Shown here piece by piece: positions 23,626 to 31,454 of a stretch of 39,987 bases of DNA. The stretch is taken from assembly GCA_009781185.1 (NCBI GenBank), contig WQYP01000019.1, positions 1-39,987 on the forward strand, written 5' to 3'. The number at the start of each line of letters is the position of its first letter. The stretch's first letter is position 1. Position numbers and translations under genes: made by a program. The notes beneath the pieces were generated by a model that was not told the origin of the DNA, ran no database searches, and saw only the letters and a program-made list of their open reading frames with translations. This DNA is from Phycisphaerales bacterium (lineage in GTDB: Bacteria; Planctomycetota; Phycisphaerae; WQYP01).

Positions 23626-23708
23626 AAGGTAAAAGTTAAAGGGTAAAAGAAGATAAGTCATTACGCCCAAGTCCTCCTTTTAACTTTTACCCTTTAACTT
23701 TTACCTTT
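23624..23708. repeat. Heptanucleotide inverted array (AAAGGTA/AAAGTTA type), rnc/murI spacer
   Basis: The left arm AAAAGGTAAAAGTTAAAGGG continues as TAAAAG; the right arm is its reverse complement, ending TTAACTTTTACCTTT. It starts in the rnc stop codon and fills the spacer to murI. The same heptamers recur without an inverted partner at 39320-39380. Confidence 0.85.
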
Positions 23709-23724
23709 CGTTTGTGATTGGGTG

Positions 23725-24588
23725 ATGCAGATGTCAGTCGGCGCTCCGTTGGGCGTATTTGATTCGGGGCTGGGCGGGTTGACGGTGGTCAAGGCGCTGC
23801 GGGTGAGCTTGCCGCAGGAATCGATCGCGTATTTCGGGGATACGGCACGGTTACCTTACGGAACAAAAAGCCCGGCGACGGTGTATCAGTTCACGCGACA
23901 GTGTTTGCGGTTCCTGATGAGTCTGCGGCCGAAGTTGCTGGTAGTGGCATGCAATACCGCGTCGGCGCTGGCACTGGCGGAGTTGCGGGGAGAGTTTGAG
24001 GTGCCGATTGTAGGGGTGCTCGAGCCGGGAGCGAAGGCGGCGGTGGAGGTTACGCGGGAAAAAAAAGGGGGGGGGGGTAAGCGGGGGGGGCTGATTGCTA
24101 CGGAGGCAACGATTGCGTCCAATGCGTATCCGGCGGCAATTCGCAGGCTTGATCCGCAAGTACAGGTGATCGGACGGGCATGTCCGCTGCTGGTCCCGAT
24201 GATTGAAGAAGGGCGGGAGCCGACAGATGTGATCGTAGGACTGGTGTTGCGGGAATATCTTACGCCGTTTCTGGAATTGGATATCTCGACGCTGATTCTG
24301 GGCTGCACGCACTATCCGCTCTTTGCGGATGCGATTGCTCAGACGCTCGGCGCCGGGGGAGGGGGCGTGAAGCTGATCGATTCGGCGAAACAAACCGCAC
24401 TGGTGGTACGCGAACAGCTCGATACAATGAACGCTCGTTCCACCAGCTCCGGCGCCCCCCCCACTCGCCCCCCCCTGACCTGTTACGTGACCGATCAGGG
24501 ACAACGCTTCGAACGGCTGGCGTCGCGGTTCTTGGGCGAGTCGGTTGGACAGCCGGTCTGGGTTACGCCGGAGATGCTGGAACTTTAA
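23725..24588 (+). CDS. murI: Glutamate racemase
   Basis: This enzyme makes D-glutamate for peptidoglycan, so the organism likely builds a peptidoglycan wall. Motifs are GVFDSGLGGLTVVKAL, IAYFGDTARLPYGTKSP, VVACNTASALAL (first catalytic Cys) and LILGCTHYPLF (second catalytic Cys). The chain is 287 residues from ATG 23725; ATG 23731 is an alternative. Low-complexity additions lie at EKKGGGGKRGG (coded by 11-G and 8-G runs), GAGGGG and GAPPTRPP (two 8-C runs), all in surface loops. No clear Shine-Dalgarno was seen. A family-C hairpin follows the stop. Confidence 0.93.
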   Translation: MQMSVGAPLGVFDSGLGGLTVVKALRVSLPQESIAYFGDTARLPYGTKSPATVYQFTRQCLRFLMSLRPKLLVVACNTASALALAELRGEFEVPIVGVLEPGAKAAVEVTREKKGGGGKRGGLIATEATIASNAYPAAIRRLDPQVQVIGRACPLLVPMIEEGREPTDVIVGLVLREYLTPFLELDISTLILGCTHYPLFADAIAQTLGAGGGGVKLIDSAKQTALVVREQLDTMNARSTSSGAPPTRPPLTCYVTDQGQRFERLASRFLGESVGQPVWVTPEMLEL

Positions 24589-24589
24589 T

Positions 24590-24660
24590 GGTACCGCGAC
24601 CGTCAGGGAGCGAGAGGACACCTGCGTAACCTCCCCGCGCTCCCTGACGGTCGCGGTACC
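24590..24660. repeat. Palindromic repeat family C, complete copy
   Basis: GGTACCGCGACCGTCAGGGA plus GCG pairs perfectly with CGCTCCCTGACGGTCGCGGT plus ACC (23-bp arms). It starts 2 bases after the murI stop and ends 21 bases before the next gene, so it could also act as a terminator or processing site. Confidence 0.9.
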
Positions 24661-24681
24661 AAAGCTTCTTAGGAGAAACTG

Positions 24682-25413
24682 ATGCGGTTCTTGATCGTGG
24701 GCGTGATGATGGTGGCGGGCATGGTGGCAGCGGGGTGCCAAGAGCATTCTACAGTTCCGGCTCGCGATTTTAATGAGCTGATTCCGCGGCTCATGAAGCC
24801 GGTGAATACCTATGACGATCCGATCACAGCGGCGGCGAATCTGTTCAATGTAACCAGTCCCGATGAACGGCGAGATGCGATTGCGTATCTGTCGCCCAAG
24901 CCGTATGGGCACGAACCGGCGTACATGAAAGCGTATTACCTGTTGACGACGGATCCACATGCGATGGTGCGGGCACAGGCAATGCGGGCGCTGGGGGCGT
25001 CGCATCAGCAGGAAGCGGTGCCGTATTTGATTAATGGCAATGCGCCGTCGGGAGCGACGGGGGTGGGCAAAACCGGACTGAGCGATCCGGACGTTCAAGT
25101 GCGGCGCGATGCGGCTCGCGGGCTCATGGAAACGTTCAACGATACGGCGATACCGGCGGTGGCGGATTGTCTGCTTAAGGATACAGACGATCAGGTCCGC
25201 GTGACATGTGCTCAGGCGCTCCAGAACGCGCACACGCCGGAGGCATACCGGGCACTCATCGGAGCACTCGACGATCGAGACGCGGCAGTGGTTTATCACG
25301 CGCACCTGGCACTGGTGGCCAATACGGGGCAGGATCTGGGATATAACGCCAAGCCGTGGCTGGAGTGGCATCAGAAGACATATGTGAAGGCGGCAACGCA
25401 GTCGACGCCGTGA
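24682..25413 (+). CDS. HEAT-repeat lipoprotein
   Basis: The 243-residue protein has a lipoprotein signal ending in VAAGC (Cys about 19). The rest is mostly helical HEAT/PBS-lyase-like repeats: MVRAQAMRALGASHQQEAVPYLI, DVQVRRDAARGLMETFNDTAIPAVADCLL, QVRVTCAQALQNAHTPEAYRALIGAL. Such repeats serve in protein-protein contact. TTAGGAGAAAC precedes the ATG. It has no obvious partner nearby; a repeat region follows. Confidence 0.85.
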   Translation: MRFLIVGVMMVAGMVAAGCQEHSTVPARDFNELIPRLMKPVNTYDDPITAAANLFNVTSPDERRDAIAYLSPKPYGHEPAYMKAYYLLTTDPHAMVRAQAMRALGASHQQEAVPYLINGNAPSGATGVGKTGLSDPDVQVRRDAARGLMETFNDTAIPAVADCLLKDTDDQVRVTCAQALQNAHTPEAYRALIGALDDRDAAVVYHAHLALVANTGQDLGYNAKPWLEWHQKTYVKAATQSTP

Positions 25414-25422
25414 CAGAATACG

Positions 25423-25523
25423 GAGTTCGCGCTCGGAGTTCACGCTTGAGCGTGCCCCCCCATGACACGCTGAAGCGTGAACTCCGGTTACTGGCATATG
25501 AACCCCCGGCGGAACCGGGGGCT
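25423..25523. repeat. Composite of palindromic families H and A
   Basis: GGAGTTCGCGCTCGGAGTTCACGCTTGAGCGTG and an inverted ACACGCTGAAGCGTGAACTCC form family H copy 2 (25423-25488). Directly after it comes a single family-A hairpin (25501-25523, with GGCGGAACC as centre). The block fills the spacer downstream of the HEAT gene. Confidence 0.75.
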
Positions 25524-25535
25524 GATGGGCAAATG

Positions 25536-25700
25536 TCATTTCTCTTTGCGTTCGAGAGCTTCTCGCCGATCCTGTACGTGGAAGAGAGCGAAGGCAATCC
25601 ACATGCCAGCCGCGGCGCCGCCCATGCTGTTGTTGGCGGGGCCCGAGCCAAGCGAAAAGAGAATTGCGAAAACAAACAGGAACCATTTCAATGAGGACAT
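25536..25700 (-). CDS. Small two-helix membrane protein (54 aa)
   Basis: A short frame from ATG 25700 to TGA 25536 encodes MSSLKWFLFVFAILFSLGSG, then PANNSMGGAAAGMWIAFALF, then HVQDRREALERKEK. Two hydrophobic helices are joined by a Gly/Asn turn and followed by a charged cytoplasmic-type tail. AGAGGTG precedes the start by 5 bases. It begins 28 bases after the stop of the upstream minus-strand gene (25729-26412), so the two likely form an operon. Function is unknown. Confidence 0.65.
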   Translation of the reverse strand: MSSLKWFLFVFAILFSLGSGPANNSMGGAAAGMWIAFALFHVQDRREALERKEK

Positions 25701-25728
25701 CGTTGCACCTCTGATCGAGAAATGAGTC

Positions 25729-26412
25729 TTATTTCTTGACGTCGTAAACTTCGGTGAAATCGATTTTCGATGGCGATTCGTCGTTGAGGCCCATACTCAG
25801 AAGCTGAGCGGTGTCGGGAGCTGGGTGCGCGTACCATTTGTTGTCTTTGGTGCAGATCACCATAGTTCGGACGAGAACGTGTTTGCCGTTGTGCATGAGG
25901 ACGCGGACGTCGACGAACATGATGTCGTTGAATTCGAAGAGCGCGTAACCGGCGGAGGCGGGGCCGTCCTTCGAGAGGTGGCGGGCGGCGAAGCATTTGG
26001 CGAGGGACTTAGGGCCGCCGGGGGAGGGTTGGGCTTTGGCGGTTTCGGCGGTGATGTCGCTTTCCCGTTCCTTTAAGAATGCCTCGTAGTCCTTGCGGCT
26101 CTCGCCGCCGCCGAAGGGGGGGATGCAGGTGTCGCGGAAAAGTTTGACGTCACGGTTGATGAAAGCGCGAGCGAGGTCGCAGGCGACGCCTTCCGGCGTG
26201 TCGTGGCCGCTGGGGAAACCGTCCTTTTCAACTTTGAGAGCGGGGCGGCTGGCGGCGGTGGTCGGACGCGAAGCCGGAACACTGGCGACCGAAGCTTTTT
26301 TGGAGGGAGGTGGGTCCGCGGCGCGGGAATGACCCATTTCCAAACCCAGCACGAAACTCAAAATGCCAAGCGATCCAATGGTCCAAATCAACGGGTTGAA
26401 CATTTTTAGCAT
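25729..26412 (-). CDS. Hypothetical exported or membrane-anchored protein (227 aa)
   Basis: An N-terminal hydrophobic stretch (LIWTIGSLGILSFVLGLEMG) is followed by a Ser/Ala/Pro-rich linker. The folded part is about residues 70-227 and contains DTPEGVACDLARAFINRDVKLFRDTCIPPFGGG and NKWYAHPAPDTAQLLS. The layout suggests an NTF2-like or DUF4878-type small domain, but I do not recognise a specific family. GGAGAA lies before the ATG. It seems to be co-transcribed with the small membrane protein at 25536-25700. Confidence 0.7.
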   Translation of the reverse strand: MLKMFNPLIWTIGSLGILSFVLGLEMGHSRAADPPPSKKASVASVPASRPTTAASRPALKVEKDGFPSGHDTPEGVACDLARAFINRDVKLFRDTCIPPFGGGESRKDYEAFLKERESDITAETAKAQPSPGGPKSLAKCFAARHLSKDGPASAGYALFEFNDIMFVDVRVLMHNGKHVLVRTMVICTKDNKWYAHPAPDTAQLLSMGLNDESPSKIDFTEVYDVKK

Positions 26413-26523
26413 CAGTAATTCTCCGCATGTCGAGGTTTAGGTTTATGTTTTGTTCAATGTTTGTGTAAACTCGGGTGCGACATCTGTCAAGCGCCCGGGC
26501 GCTCGCCCATCAGCTCGGGGTAC

Positions 26524-26632
26524 ATCCAGAATGAGTGGCAATTCCGAAAAGGTACCCGTAGCGACCCCGCTTTGCGGGGTGGCAGGTGGGGGAGAATGCC
26601 TGGTGCATTCAGGATTGCCACTCATTCTGGAT
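26524..26632. repeat. Large inverted repeat with nested hairpins
   Basis: ATCCAGAATGAGTGGCAAT (26524-26542) is perfectly complementary to ATTGCCACTCATTCTGGAT (26614-26632). Within the 71-base loop are a hairpin of ACCCCGC/GCGGGGT and another of GAATGCCTGGTGCATTC. No gene is present between 26413 and 26983; the space is repeats only. Confidence 0.8.
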
Positions 26633-26671
26633 ACACCCACCAACTCGTGCAGGGCGATTGCATTTGGAGTC

Positions 26672-26754
26672 AGCCCCCGGCTCTGCCGGGGGTTATGCCG
26701 GTGATGGCGAAATGAGCGTTGCTGGTGTGCGAACCCCCGGCAGAGCCGGGGGCT
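26672..26754. repeat. Palindromic repeat family A, inverted pair
   Basis: The layout is the same as at 7316-7403: two facing family-A hairpins with the spacer TATGCCGGTGATGGCGAAAT and onward to GTGTGCG, clearly related to the other pair's spacer. Confidence 0.9.
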
Positions 26755-26939
26755 GACGCGTGAAACTGTCAGATTCCAGGTAAAGTCCCCCGCTCTCCAA
26801 TCCGATACGATGACATGGACGTGAGCGATCGTGGCCCGATCCGCGGCAGACGAATTTCATTGTTGAATTTCTGTCGGCAGCCCACTGTCCCTCACGTCTG
26901 CTTTTTCGCTATCATCACCGCTGCAAATATGCGGACGTC

Positions 26940-26965
26940 AGCCCCCGGCTCTGCCGGGGGTTTTT
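26940..26965 (+). repeat. Palindromic repeat family A followed by T5, before the QueC-like gene
   Basis: The hairpin is followed directly by TTTTT and lies 19 bases before the start codon at 26984. On the + strand the GC stem plus T run looks like an intrinsic terminator, so it could attenuate transcription of the next gene. Confidence 0.75.
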
Positions 26966-26983
26966 GTCGAAGCAGGAGGCTTC

Positions 26984-27664
26984 ATGGCCAAAGCGGTTGC
27001 TATCGTGCTTTCTTCTGGCGGACTTCACAGCCTTGTGACTGCGGCGCTGGCGGCGCGTGAGTATCGCATTGCCATGCTGCACGTGCAGGATGGCCGTTCC
27101 GCCGCCAGGCAGGCCGCCGCCGCTTTTGATAAGCAGGCCGCTCATTTCAAACCGATGAAAGCGTGGAACATCGACGGCACGTTCCTGCGGCAAATGTCAC
27201 TGCCGCCGGAGTCCGCCGGAGTGGTTCACGCTACCAGCTCGGACCCGCAAGCAGCTCTGTTAGCGACCCGCGAGTTGCAGTACCTGACGCTTGCTGCCGG
27301 GCATGCTCGTCAGATCCGCGCTTCGACAATTTTCTGGGGAGTGCAGATCGAGCAAAAACAGGCCGACGCCATCGCGCGGAACATTGAATTCGTGCAGCTC
27401 TTCAATCAAATTTTGGAGTTGATCTCCATCGACGGGCCACTGTCAATCAAAACCCCGCTGATCGGACTCGACGATCAGCAGGTCGTGGAGTTGGGGTATC
27501 AGATGGGCGTGCCATTCGCAGCGAGCTGGACGTGCCAGATGTCGTTGGAGCATCCGTGCATGAGCTGTCCGGCATGTACACGGCGTGCACGAAGTTTTCG
27601 CGCGGCACAACTGGCCGATCCGTTGACAATCAAGGAAAAACAGTCGATGGGGGCGCGGCGCTGA
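26984..27664 (+). CDS. QueC-like (7-cyano-7-deazaguanine synthase family) protein
   Basis: QueC makes preQ0 for queuosine tRNA modification. The 226 residues keep the adenylation PP-loop region but read SGGLHS (11-16) where QueC has SGG-x-DS, so the conserved Asp is His. FWGVQIEQ, LIGLDDQQVVELG and the zinc-binding tail SWTCQMSLEHPCMSCPACTRRARSF (four cysteines) match QueC. The Asp change makes standard activity doubtful; it may be a specialised paralogue. AGGAGG (26974-26979) precedes the ATG. FolE2, which makes the precursor for this pathway, is encoded 5 kb away but not in the same operon. Confidence 0.75.
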   Translation: MAKAVAIVLSSGGLHSLVTAALAAREYRIAMLHVQDGRSAARQAAAAFDKQAAHFKPMKAWNIDGTFLRQMSLPPESAGVVHATSSDPQAALLATRELQYLTLAAGHARQIRASTIFWGVQIEQKQADAIARNIEFVQLFNQILELISIDGPLSIKTPLIGLDDQQVVELGYQMGVPFAASWTCQMSLEHPCMSCPACTRRARSFRAAQLADPLTIKEKQSMGARR

Positions 27665-27689
27665 ACGGGAGAGGGGAGGGGGGGGAAAA

Positions 27690-27793
27690 TAGCCTTGCGA
27701 GGAATCGCAAGGCTTAACGCCTCCTGCGCGTCCCACATATACGATCTATGAGGGGCCCTGGCATCCGCCGCTTTGCGTTGCCACGCAAGGCTA
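27690..27793. repeat. Palindromic repeat family G, copy 1
   Basis: TAGCCTTGCGAGGAATCGCA begins a 104-base element with an inner hairpin CCTTGCG/CGCAAGG, the shared segment ACGCCTCCTGCGC, and an end CTTTGCGTTGCCACGCAAGG that closes the outer inverted repeat. A second copy is at 36181-36284. Confidence 0.8.
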
Positions 27794-28168
27794 TGCGGCT
27801 TCAGCGAAGACTTCCCTGGCGATCATCAGTGCGTGAATGACGGCAGGGAAACCGGCGTAGAGGACCTGCTGCATGATCACTTCGGTGAGCTCTCGTTTGC
27901 TCCAACCAAGTTTCAGGGCGCCGCGGAGATGGGCTTTGAGCTCGTTAGGCGATTTGTTTTGGGCAGTCAACACGGCGACAGTAGCAAGCTGGCGGTATTT
28001 GAGGTCCAGACCGGGACGGGAATAGACCTCGCCGAAGGCAAAGTCCTGAAGCATGTTTTTGAAGTCCGGGGCGATGTCATCGAGTGTAGCGAGATTTTTG
28101 GCCCAATTTCCGCCACCGTGGATTTTGGCAAGCGCTTCGCCGCCGCGAGTGGAACGATCGTCAGGCAT
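27791..28168 (-). CDS. Carboxymuconolactone decarboxylase family protein
   Basis: This 125-residue protein is all-helical with the family pattern: FAFGEVYSRPGLDLKYRQLATVAVLTAQNKSPNELKAHLRGALKLGWSKRELTEVIMQQVLYAGFPAVIHAL. There is no CxxC pair, so it is not an AhpD-type peroxidase; it is nearer the 4-carboxymuconolactone decarboxylase branch. The physiological reaction cannot be told, since no aromatic-degradation genes lie nearby. AGGAGG lies 9 bases before the ATG. Its C-terminal end overlaps repeat G copy 1 by a few bases. Confidence 0.88.
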   Translation of the reverse strand: MPDDRSTRGGEALAKIHGGGNWAKNLATLDDIAPDFKNMLQDFAFGEVYSRPGLDLKYRQLATVAVLTAQNKSPNELKAHLRGALKLGWSKRELTEVIMQQVLYAGFPAVIHALMIAREVFAEAA

Positions 28169-28242
28169 TACTTTCTCCTCCTATAACGTGGATAAGGATC
28201 ATGGATTGTATTTCATGGCATGCGCCCACGTCCCCACCGTCA

Positions 28243-28288
28243 CCCCGCAGAGCAGGATCGCTACCGGTTATTCGGACAGGCTCTTAGC
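28243..28288. repeat. 3' element after dnaN
   Basis: On the minus strand the dnaN stop TAA is followed by GAGCCTGTCCGAATAACCGG and TAGCGATCCTGCTCTGCGGG. The sulfatase stop at 21175 is followed by a similar sequence (TAAGAGCCTATTCGTAGCGA). Both include the stop codon in the shared part. Confidence 0.55.
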
Positions 28289-29441
28289 TGAGGTTGACAG
28301 GCATGACGACGTAGAGGAAGCCGGGGCCGGATTTGAGGAGGCCGGGCTTGTTGGAGGTTTTCATTTCGAAGGAGACGGTTTCCTGGTCGGCGACTTTCAG
28401 GGCGTCGAGGAGGTAGGTGGGATTAAAGCCGATTTCGATCGGTTCGCCGGTGTATTCGACGGGGAGGTCGATTTTGGCTTCGCCCATTTCGGGGGCGCGG
28501 GATTGGATGGAGAGGGTGTTAGTGGCGAAGGAGAGGCGAACGCCTTTGGATTCTTCGTTGGTCAAAAGTGCGGCGCGGCGGACGGCGGAGAGGAAACGGT
28601 CGCGATTGAGAATGACTTTCTTGTCAGAATCCTTCGGGATCACATCGTTGTAGGGAGGGAAGGTGCCTTCGACGAGGGCGGTGGACATGGTGGCGGTGAT
28701 GCCGCCGGTGTCGGAGGAGACTTGGACGAAGAGTTTGTTTTCCTTGAATTGCAGGGAGACGGTTTGTTCGGGGTCGATCAAGAGGCGTTCGATGAGGTTG
28801 ATGGCTTTGATGGGGACGACGGCGGAGAGGTCTTTTTCTTTGCTGCCGGGGGGGTCGGTGACGGAGTCGTCGCGGGTTTGTGCGAGGCGGTGGCCGTCGG
28901 TGGCGACGAGGGAGAGTTTTTTGCCTTTCTTTTCGAAGAGGACGCCGTTGATGGCGTAACGGGTCATTTCCTTGGCGGCGGCGAAGCGGGTGCGGTCGAG
29001 GAGTTTGCGGAGGGCGTCGGCGGTGAGAGAGAAATCGGGGGCGCCTTCGAAAGCGGAGATCGGGGGGAATTCTTCGGGATTGTAGCTGAAGACTTTGTAG
29101 TGGGCGTCGGAGCCTTTGATGACGGTGGTGTCGGCGGTGGAATCGAGCGTGAGCGTGTCGTCGGGGGAGTTGTTGACGATTTCGGAGAGTTTGGCGGCGG
29201 GGATGAGAGCGACGCCGGCGGTGGCGATGTCGACTTGGGTCAGGGTGTATTGAAGGGCGAGCTCCATGTCAGTGGCGACGAGTGTGAGGGTTTTGGCGTT
29301 TGCGTTACCGCCTCCTCCTGAGGCGTTGCCGGCGACGAGTTTGACACAGGTGAGGACGGGCTTTGGTGTGCGGGAGAGGACGACGGAGGAGGCGAGGCCG
29401 AGGGCTTCGACGAGAGCGGCACGATTGACGAGGACTTTCAT
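28284..29441 (-). CDS. dnaN: DNA polymerase III beta subunit (sliding clamp)
   Basis: The clamp encircles DNA and holds the replicase. The 385-residue protein has three repeated clamp domains: MKVLVNRAALVEALGLASSVVLSRTPKPVLTCVKL at the start, GVLFEKKGKKLSLVATDGHRLAQ in domain II, and the C-terminal VGFNPTYLLDAL-like IGFNPTYLLDALKV ending in YVVMPVNLS, with the family's usual MPM-type end changed to MPVNLS. A short Gly-rich insert (GNASGGGGNANAK) lies near residue 45. AGAGG precedes the ATG. It is not next to dnaA here, unlike the classic origin layout. Confidence 0.95.
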   Translation of the reverse strand: MKVLVNRAALVEALGLASSVVLSRTPKPVLTCVKLVAGNASGGGGNANAKTLTLVATDMELALQYTLTQVDIATAGVALIPAAKLSEIVNNSPDDTLTLDSTADTTVIKGSDAHYKVFSYNPEEFPPISAFEGAPDFSLTADALRKLLDRTRFAAAKEMTRYAINGVLFEKKGKKLSLVATDGHRLAQTRDDSVTDPPGSKEKDLSAVVPIKAINLIERLLIDPEQTVSLQFKENKLFVQVSSDTGGITATMSTALVEGTFPPYNDVIPKDSDKKVILNRDRFLSAVRRAALLTNEESKGVRLSFATNTLSIQSRAPEMGEAKIDLPVEYTGEPIEIGFNPTYLLDALKVADQETVSFEMKTSNKPGLLKSGPGFLYVVMPVNLS

Positions 29442-29561
29442 GGGGACCTCTGTAGAGAGAATACCGGATCATCAGATAGGCGAATGGTAACGCAAGATGG
29501 GTTGAAAATCCAAGGAAGGAAGGGTGCCGGTTTTTTGGGGCGACGCTTTTCTACGCGTAAA

Positions 29562-29670
29562 ATTCGTACAATTCGTGAAAGTCGTAAAATTCGTGGTGGG
29601 GTTCATGGCACCCGACAAGTTTAGCCGCGAGCCGATAGGCGAGCGCTCTTCCACGAATTTTACGAGTGAG
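29562..29670. repeat. AATTCGT-type repeats with inverted partner, dnaN/accA spacer
   Basis: Units of 8-9 bases (AAAATTCGTACAATTCGTGA and on) are followed by CGTAAAATTCGTGG (29583-29596), which pairs with CCACGAATTTTACG (29651-29664). The loop holds GTTTAGCCGCGAGCCGATAG, a segment also seen in part at 30876. This fills most of the 360-bp divergent spacer between dnaN and accA. Confidence 0.7.
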
Positions 29671-29804
29671 ATGTTCGCCTGAAGTGAAGTCATGCACCCT
29701 CCTGTAGCAACGATCAGGCATAAGCGTTCGTTTTTGGTACAATCTTTGGAATCATCGACAGGACGCTGATGGGGGAGGTGTTTGCGATTTCATGGAGGCT
29801 GCTC

Positions 29805-30788
29805 ATGGCTAAAGATCGGTCTGTTTCCGCCGCTTTTGCGCTGGAATTTGAAAAGCCGATTCTGGCGTTGGAACGTCAGATCGCGGACTTGGTCAATCTG
29901 CAGGAGACCAAGGGTGCCGACTACGCCGCGGAGATCAACGGTTTGCGAGCGAGCCTCACCGCCCTTCTTAAAAAGACTTATCGAAATCTCTCCGCATGGG
30001 AAATCGTGCAAGTCGCCCGCCATCCAGCCCGCCCGCAAACACGCGATTACATTGACATGATCGTCAAGGATTTTGACGAGTTGCACGGTGACCGTACCTT
30101 CGGCGACGACAAAACCATCGTCGCCGGCCTGGGCCGCATCAGCGGGCATAAAGTGATGGTTGTCGGCCATCACAAGGGCCGCGATACCGCCGAACGCATG
30201 GCCTGTAACTTTGGTTGCGCCCATCCGGAAGGCTATCGCAAAGCCATGATTAAGATGCAATTCGCCGAGAAATTCCGCCTGCCGGTCGTTACCTTTATCG
30301 ACACCCCCGGCGCCTATCCCGGCATCGGCTCGGAGGAGCGTGGTGTAGCTGAAGCGATCGCTGTGAACCTCCGCGACATGTCCGCCCTCAGGGTCCCCAT
30401 CGTCTGCATCGTCATCGGCGAAGGCGGCTCCGGCGGAGCGCTGGGCATCGGCGTCGGCGACCGGCTGGCGATGATGCAATATGGCTGGTACTCGGTCATC
30501 TCTCCCGAAGGCTGCAGCGGCATTCTTTGGAAGGGCGGCGAAAATGCTCCTGAAGCCGCCGAAGCACTCAAACTCACCAGCAAACATCTGAAGGAACTCG
30601 GCATTATTGACGAAATTTTGGAGGAGCCGCTGGGCGGAGCGCATCGCAATCCGCGGGCGGCCGGCGATGTCCTGGAAAAATATATCGACAAGACGCTACG
30701 TGAATTGAAACGCACCCCGATCGACAAGCTCGTCGACAAACGATATGAGCGTCTCCGCAAATTGGGCGACGCCGCCGTGATGACGTGA
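29805..30788 (+). CDS. accA: Acetyl-CoA carboxylase carboxyltransferase, alpha subunit
   Basis: With AccD it transfers the carboxyl group from biotin to acetyl-CoA in fatty acid synthesis. The 327 residues show FEKPILALERQI, VQVARHPARPQTRDYI, FDELHGDRTFGDDKTIVAGLGRI, THGHxKGRDT-like VGHHKGRDT, NFGCAHPEGYRKA, FIDTPGAYPGIGSEERG, IGEGGSGGALGIGVGDRL and YSVISPEGCSGILW. These cover the oxyanion-hole and carboxybiotin-binding signatures. GGAGG (29794-29798) precedes ATG 29805; the longer start at 29769 is less likely. Confidence 0.95.
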   Translation: MAKDRSVSAAFALEFEKPILALERQIADLVNLQETKGADYAAEINGLRASLTALLKKTYRNLSAWEIVQVARHPARPQTRDYIDMIVKDFDELHGDRTFGDDKTIVAGLGRISGHKVMVVGHHKGRDTAERMACNFGCAHPEGYRKAMIKMQFAEKFRLPVVTFIDTPGAYPGIGSEERGVAEAIAVNLRDMSALRVPIVCIVIGEGGSGGALGIGVGDRLAMMQYGWYSVISPEGCSGILWKGGENAPEAAEALKLTSKHLKELGIIDEILEEPLGGAHRNPRAAGDVLEKYIDKTLRELKRTPIDKLVDKRYERLRKLGDAAVMT

Positions 30789-30853
30789 AGGAGTGACAAG
30801 GTGACAAGGAGACAGGGTGACAAATAGCGACCCCGCTTTGCGGGGTGGGGGTG
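30787..30853. repeat. GTGACAAG-type repeats and GC hairpin after accA
   Basis: GAAGGAGTGACAAGGTGACA and AGGAGACAGGGTGACAAATA are imperfect 7-8 base units. They are followed by the hairpin ACCCCGCTTTGCGGGGT (30831-30847), a segment also found at 26564-26580. A further hairpin GTTGATC/GATCAAC-like unit follows near 30882. No gene is seen from 30789 to 31058. Confidence 0.65.
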
Positions 30854-31058
30854 GGGGCGAGGGTGCAAAAGTTTAGCCGTTGATCGAAAATCAACGCTCG
30901 TCCTGACAACGCGGCATTCGGACAAACGGCCCGCTCATGCGTAGTACGTATATGGAGAAAGAAAAATCACGAAATCGTCTTTTTTACGAGTGATACATCG
31001 ACTTGTGTAGAGTTGCGTTCATGGTGAGTTGGGCGTTTATCCTTGCAACCCGGCTCCC

Positions 31059-31376
31059 CTACAGCCAGTGCAGCCCCTCCTTCGGATTCGGCCCCAGTCG
31101 CTTCAGCCCCATCTCCAGTGTTTTCCAGTCTTCCTCCTCAAGCTGTTGCAGGCGATTCGCCGGTATCGTCGCGTCGTTGGTTCCGCATGAGACGGCGGAC
31201 GGGATAAAGTCGTCCCATTTTGCCTTATTCATATCCCCATAGTAGAGCGCCACCATCACGATGCGATCGCCCACGCGCGGCGTTTCTCCCACGCCGTGCT
31301 GCAACGACTGTCTGACCACCTTAATCACGTCAAAGGTACCCCCATGGATCGCCATGTTCGTGTGAACCGCAACCAA
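31059..31376 (-). CDS. Hypothetical protein, possibly a frameshifted lipoprotein
   Basis: The 105-residue frame starts with TTG and contains TFDVIKVVRQSLQHGVGETPRVGDRIVMVALYYGDMNKAKWDDFIPSAVSCG, a plausible folded protein that I do not recognise. Just upstream, in another frame of the same strand, the sequence TAIILLFGCGSHEHGDPWG looks like the end of a lipoprotein signal. A frameshift at the G5 run near 31345 (minus-strand CCATGGGGGTACC) would join the two. It may thus be a broken or mis-sequenced lipoprotein gene. It is divergent from pyrE. Confidence 0.5.
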   Translation of the reverse strand: MVAVHTNMAIHGGTFDVIKVVRQSLQHGVGETPRVGDRIVMVALYYGDMNKAKWDDFIPSAVSCGTNDATIPANRLQQLEEEDWKTLEMGLKRLGPNPKEGLHWL

Positions 31377-31454
31377 ATAGCAGGATGATTGCCGTATGCA
31401 ACCTGGCGCGATCTTCCGTACAATGCGGGCCTGTTCTTTCCTGGAGTTTCACAT

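Noticed and set aside
23851..25686. 611-codon minus-strand open frame
   Set aside because: It lies opposite murI and the HEAT lipoprotein, is rich in Arg/His/Ile as expected from an antisense frame, and crosses repeats.
28053..29321. 422-codon plus-strand open frame
   Set aside because: It is an antisense shadow of dnaN with Gly/Val/Phe-rich low complexity.
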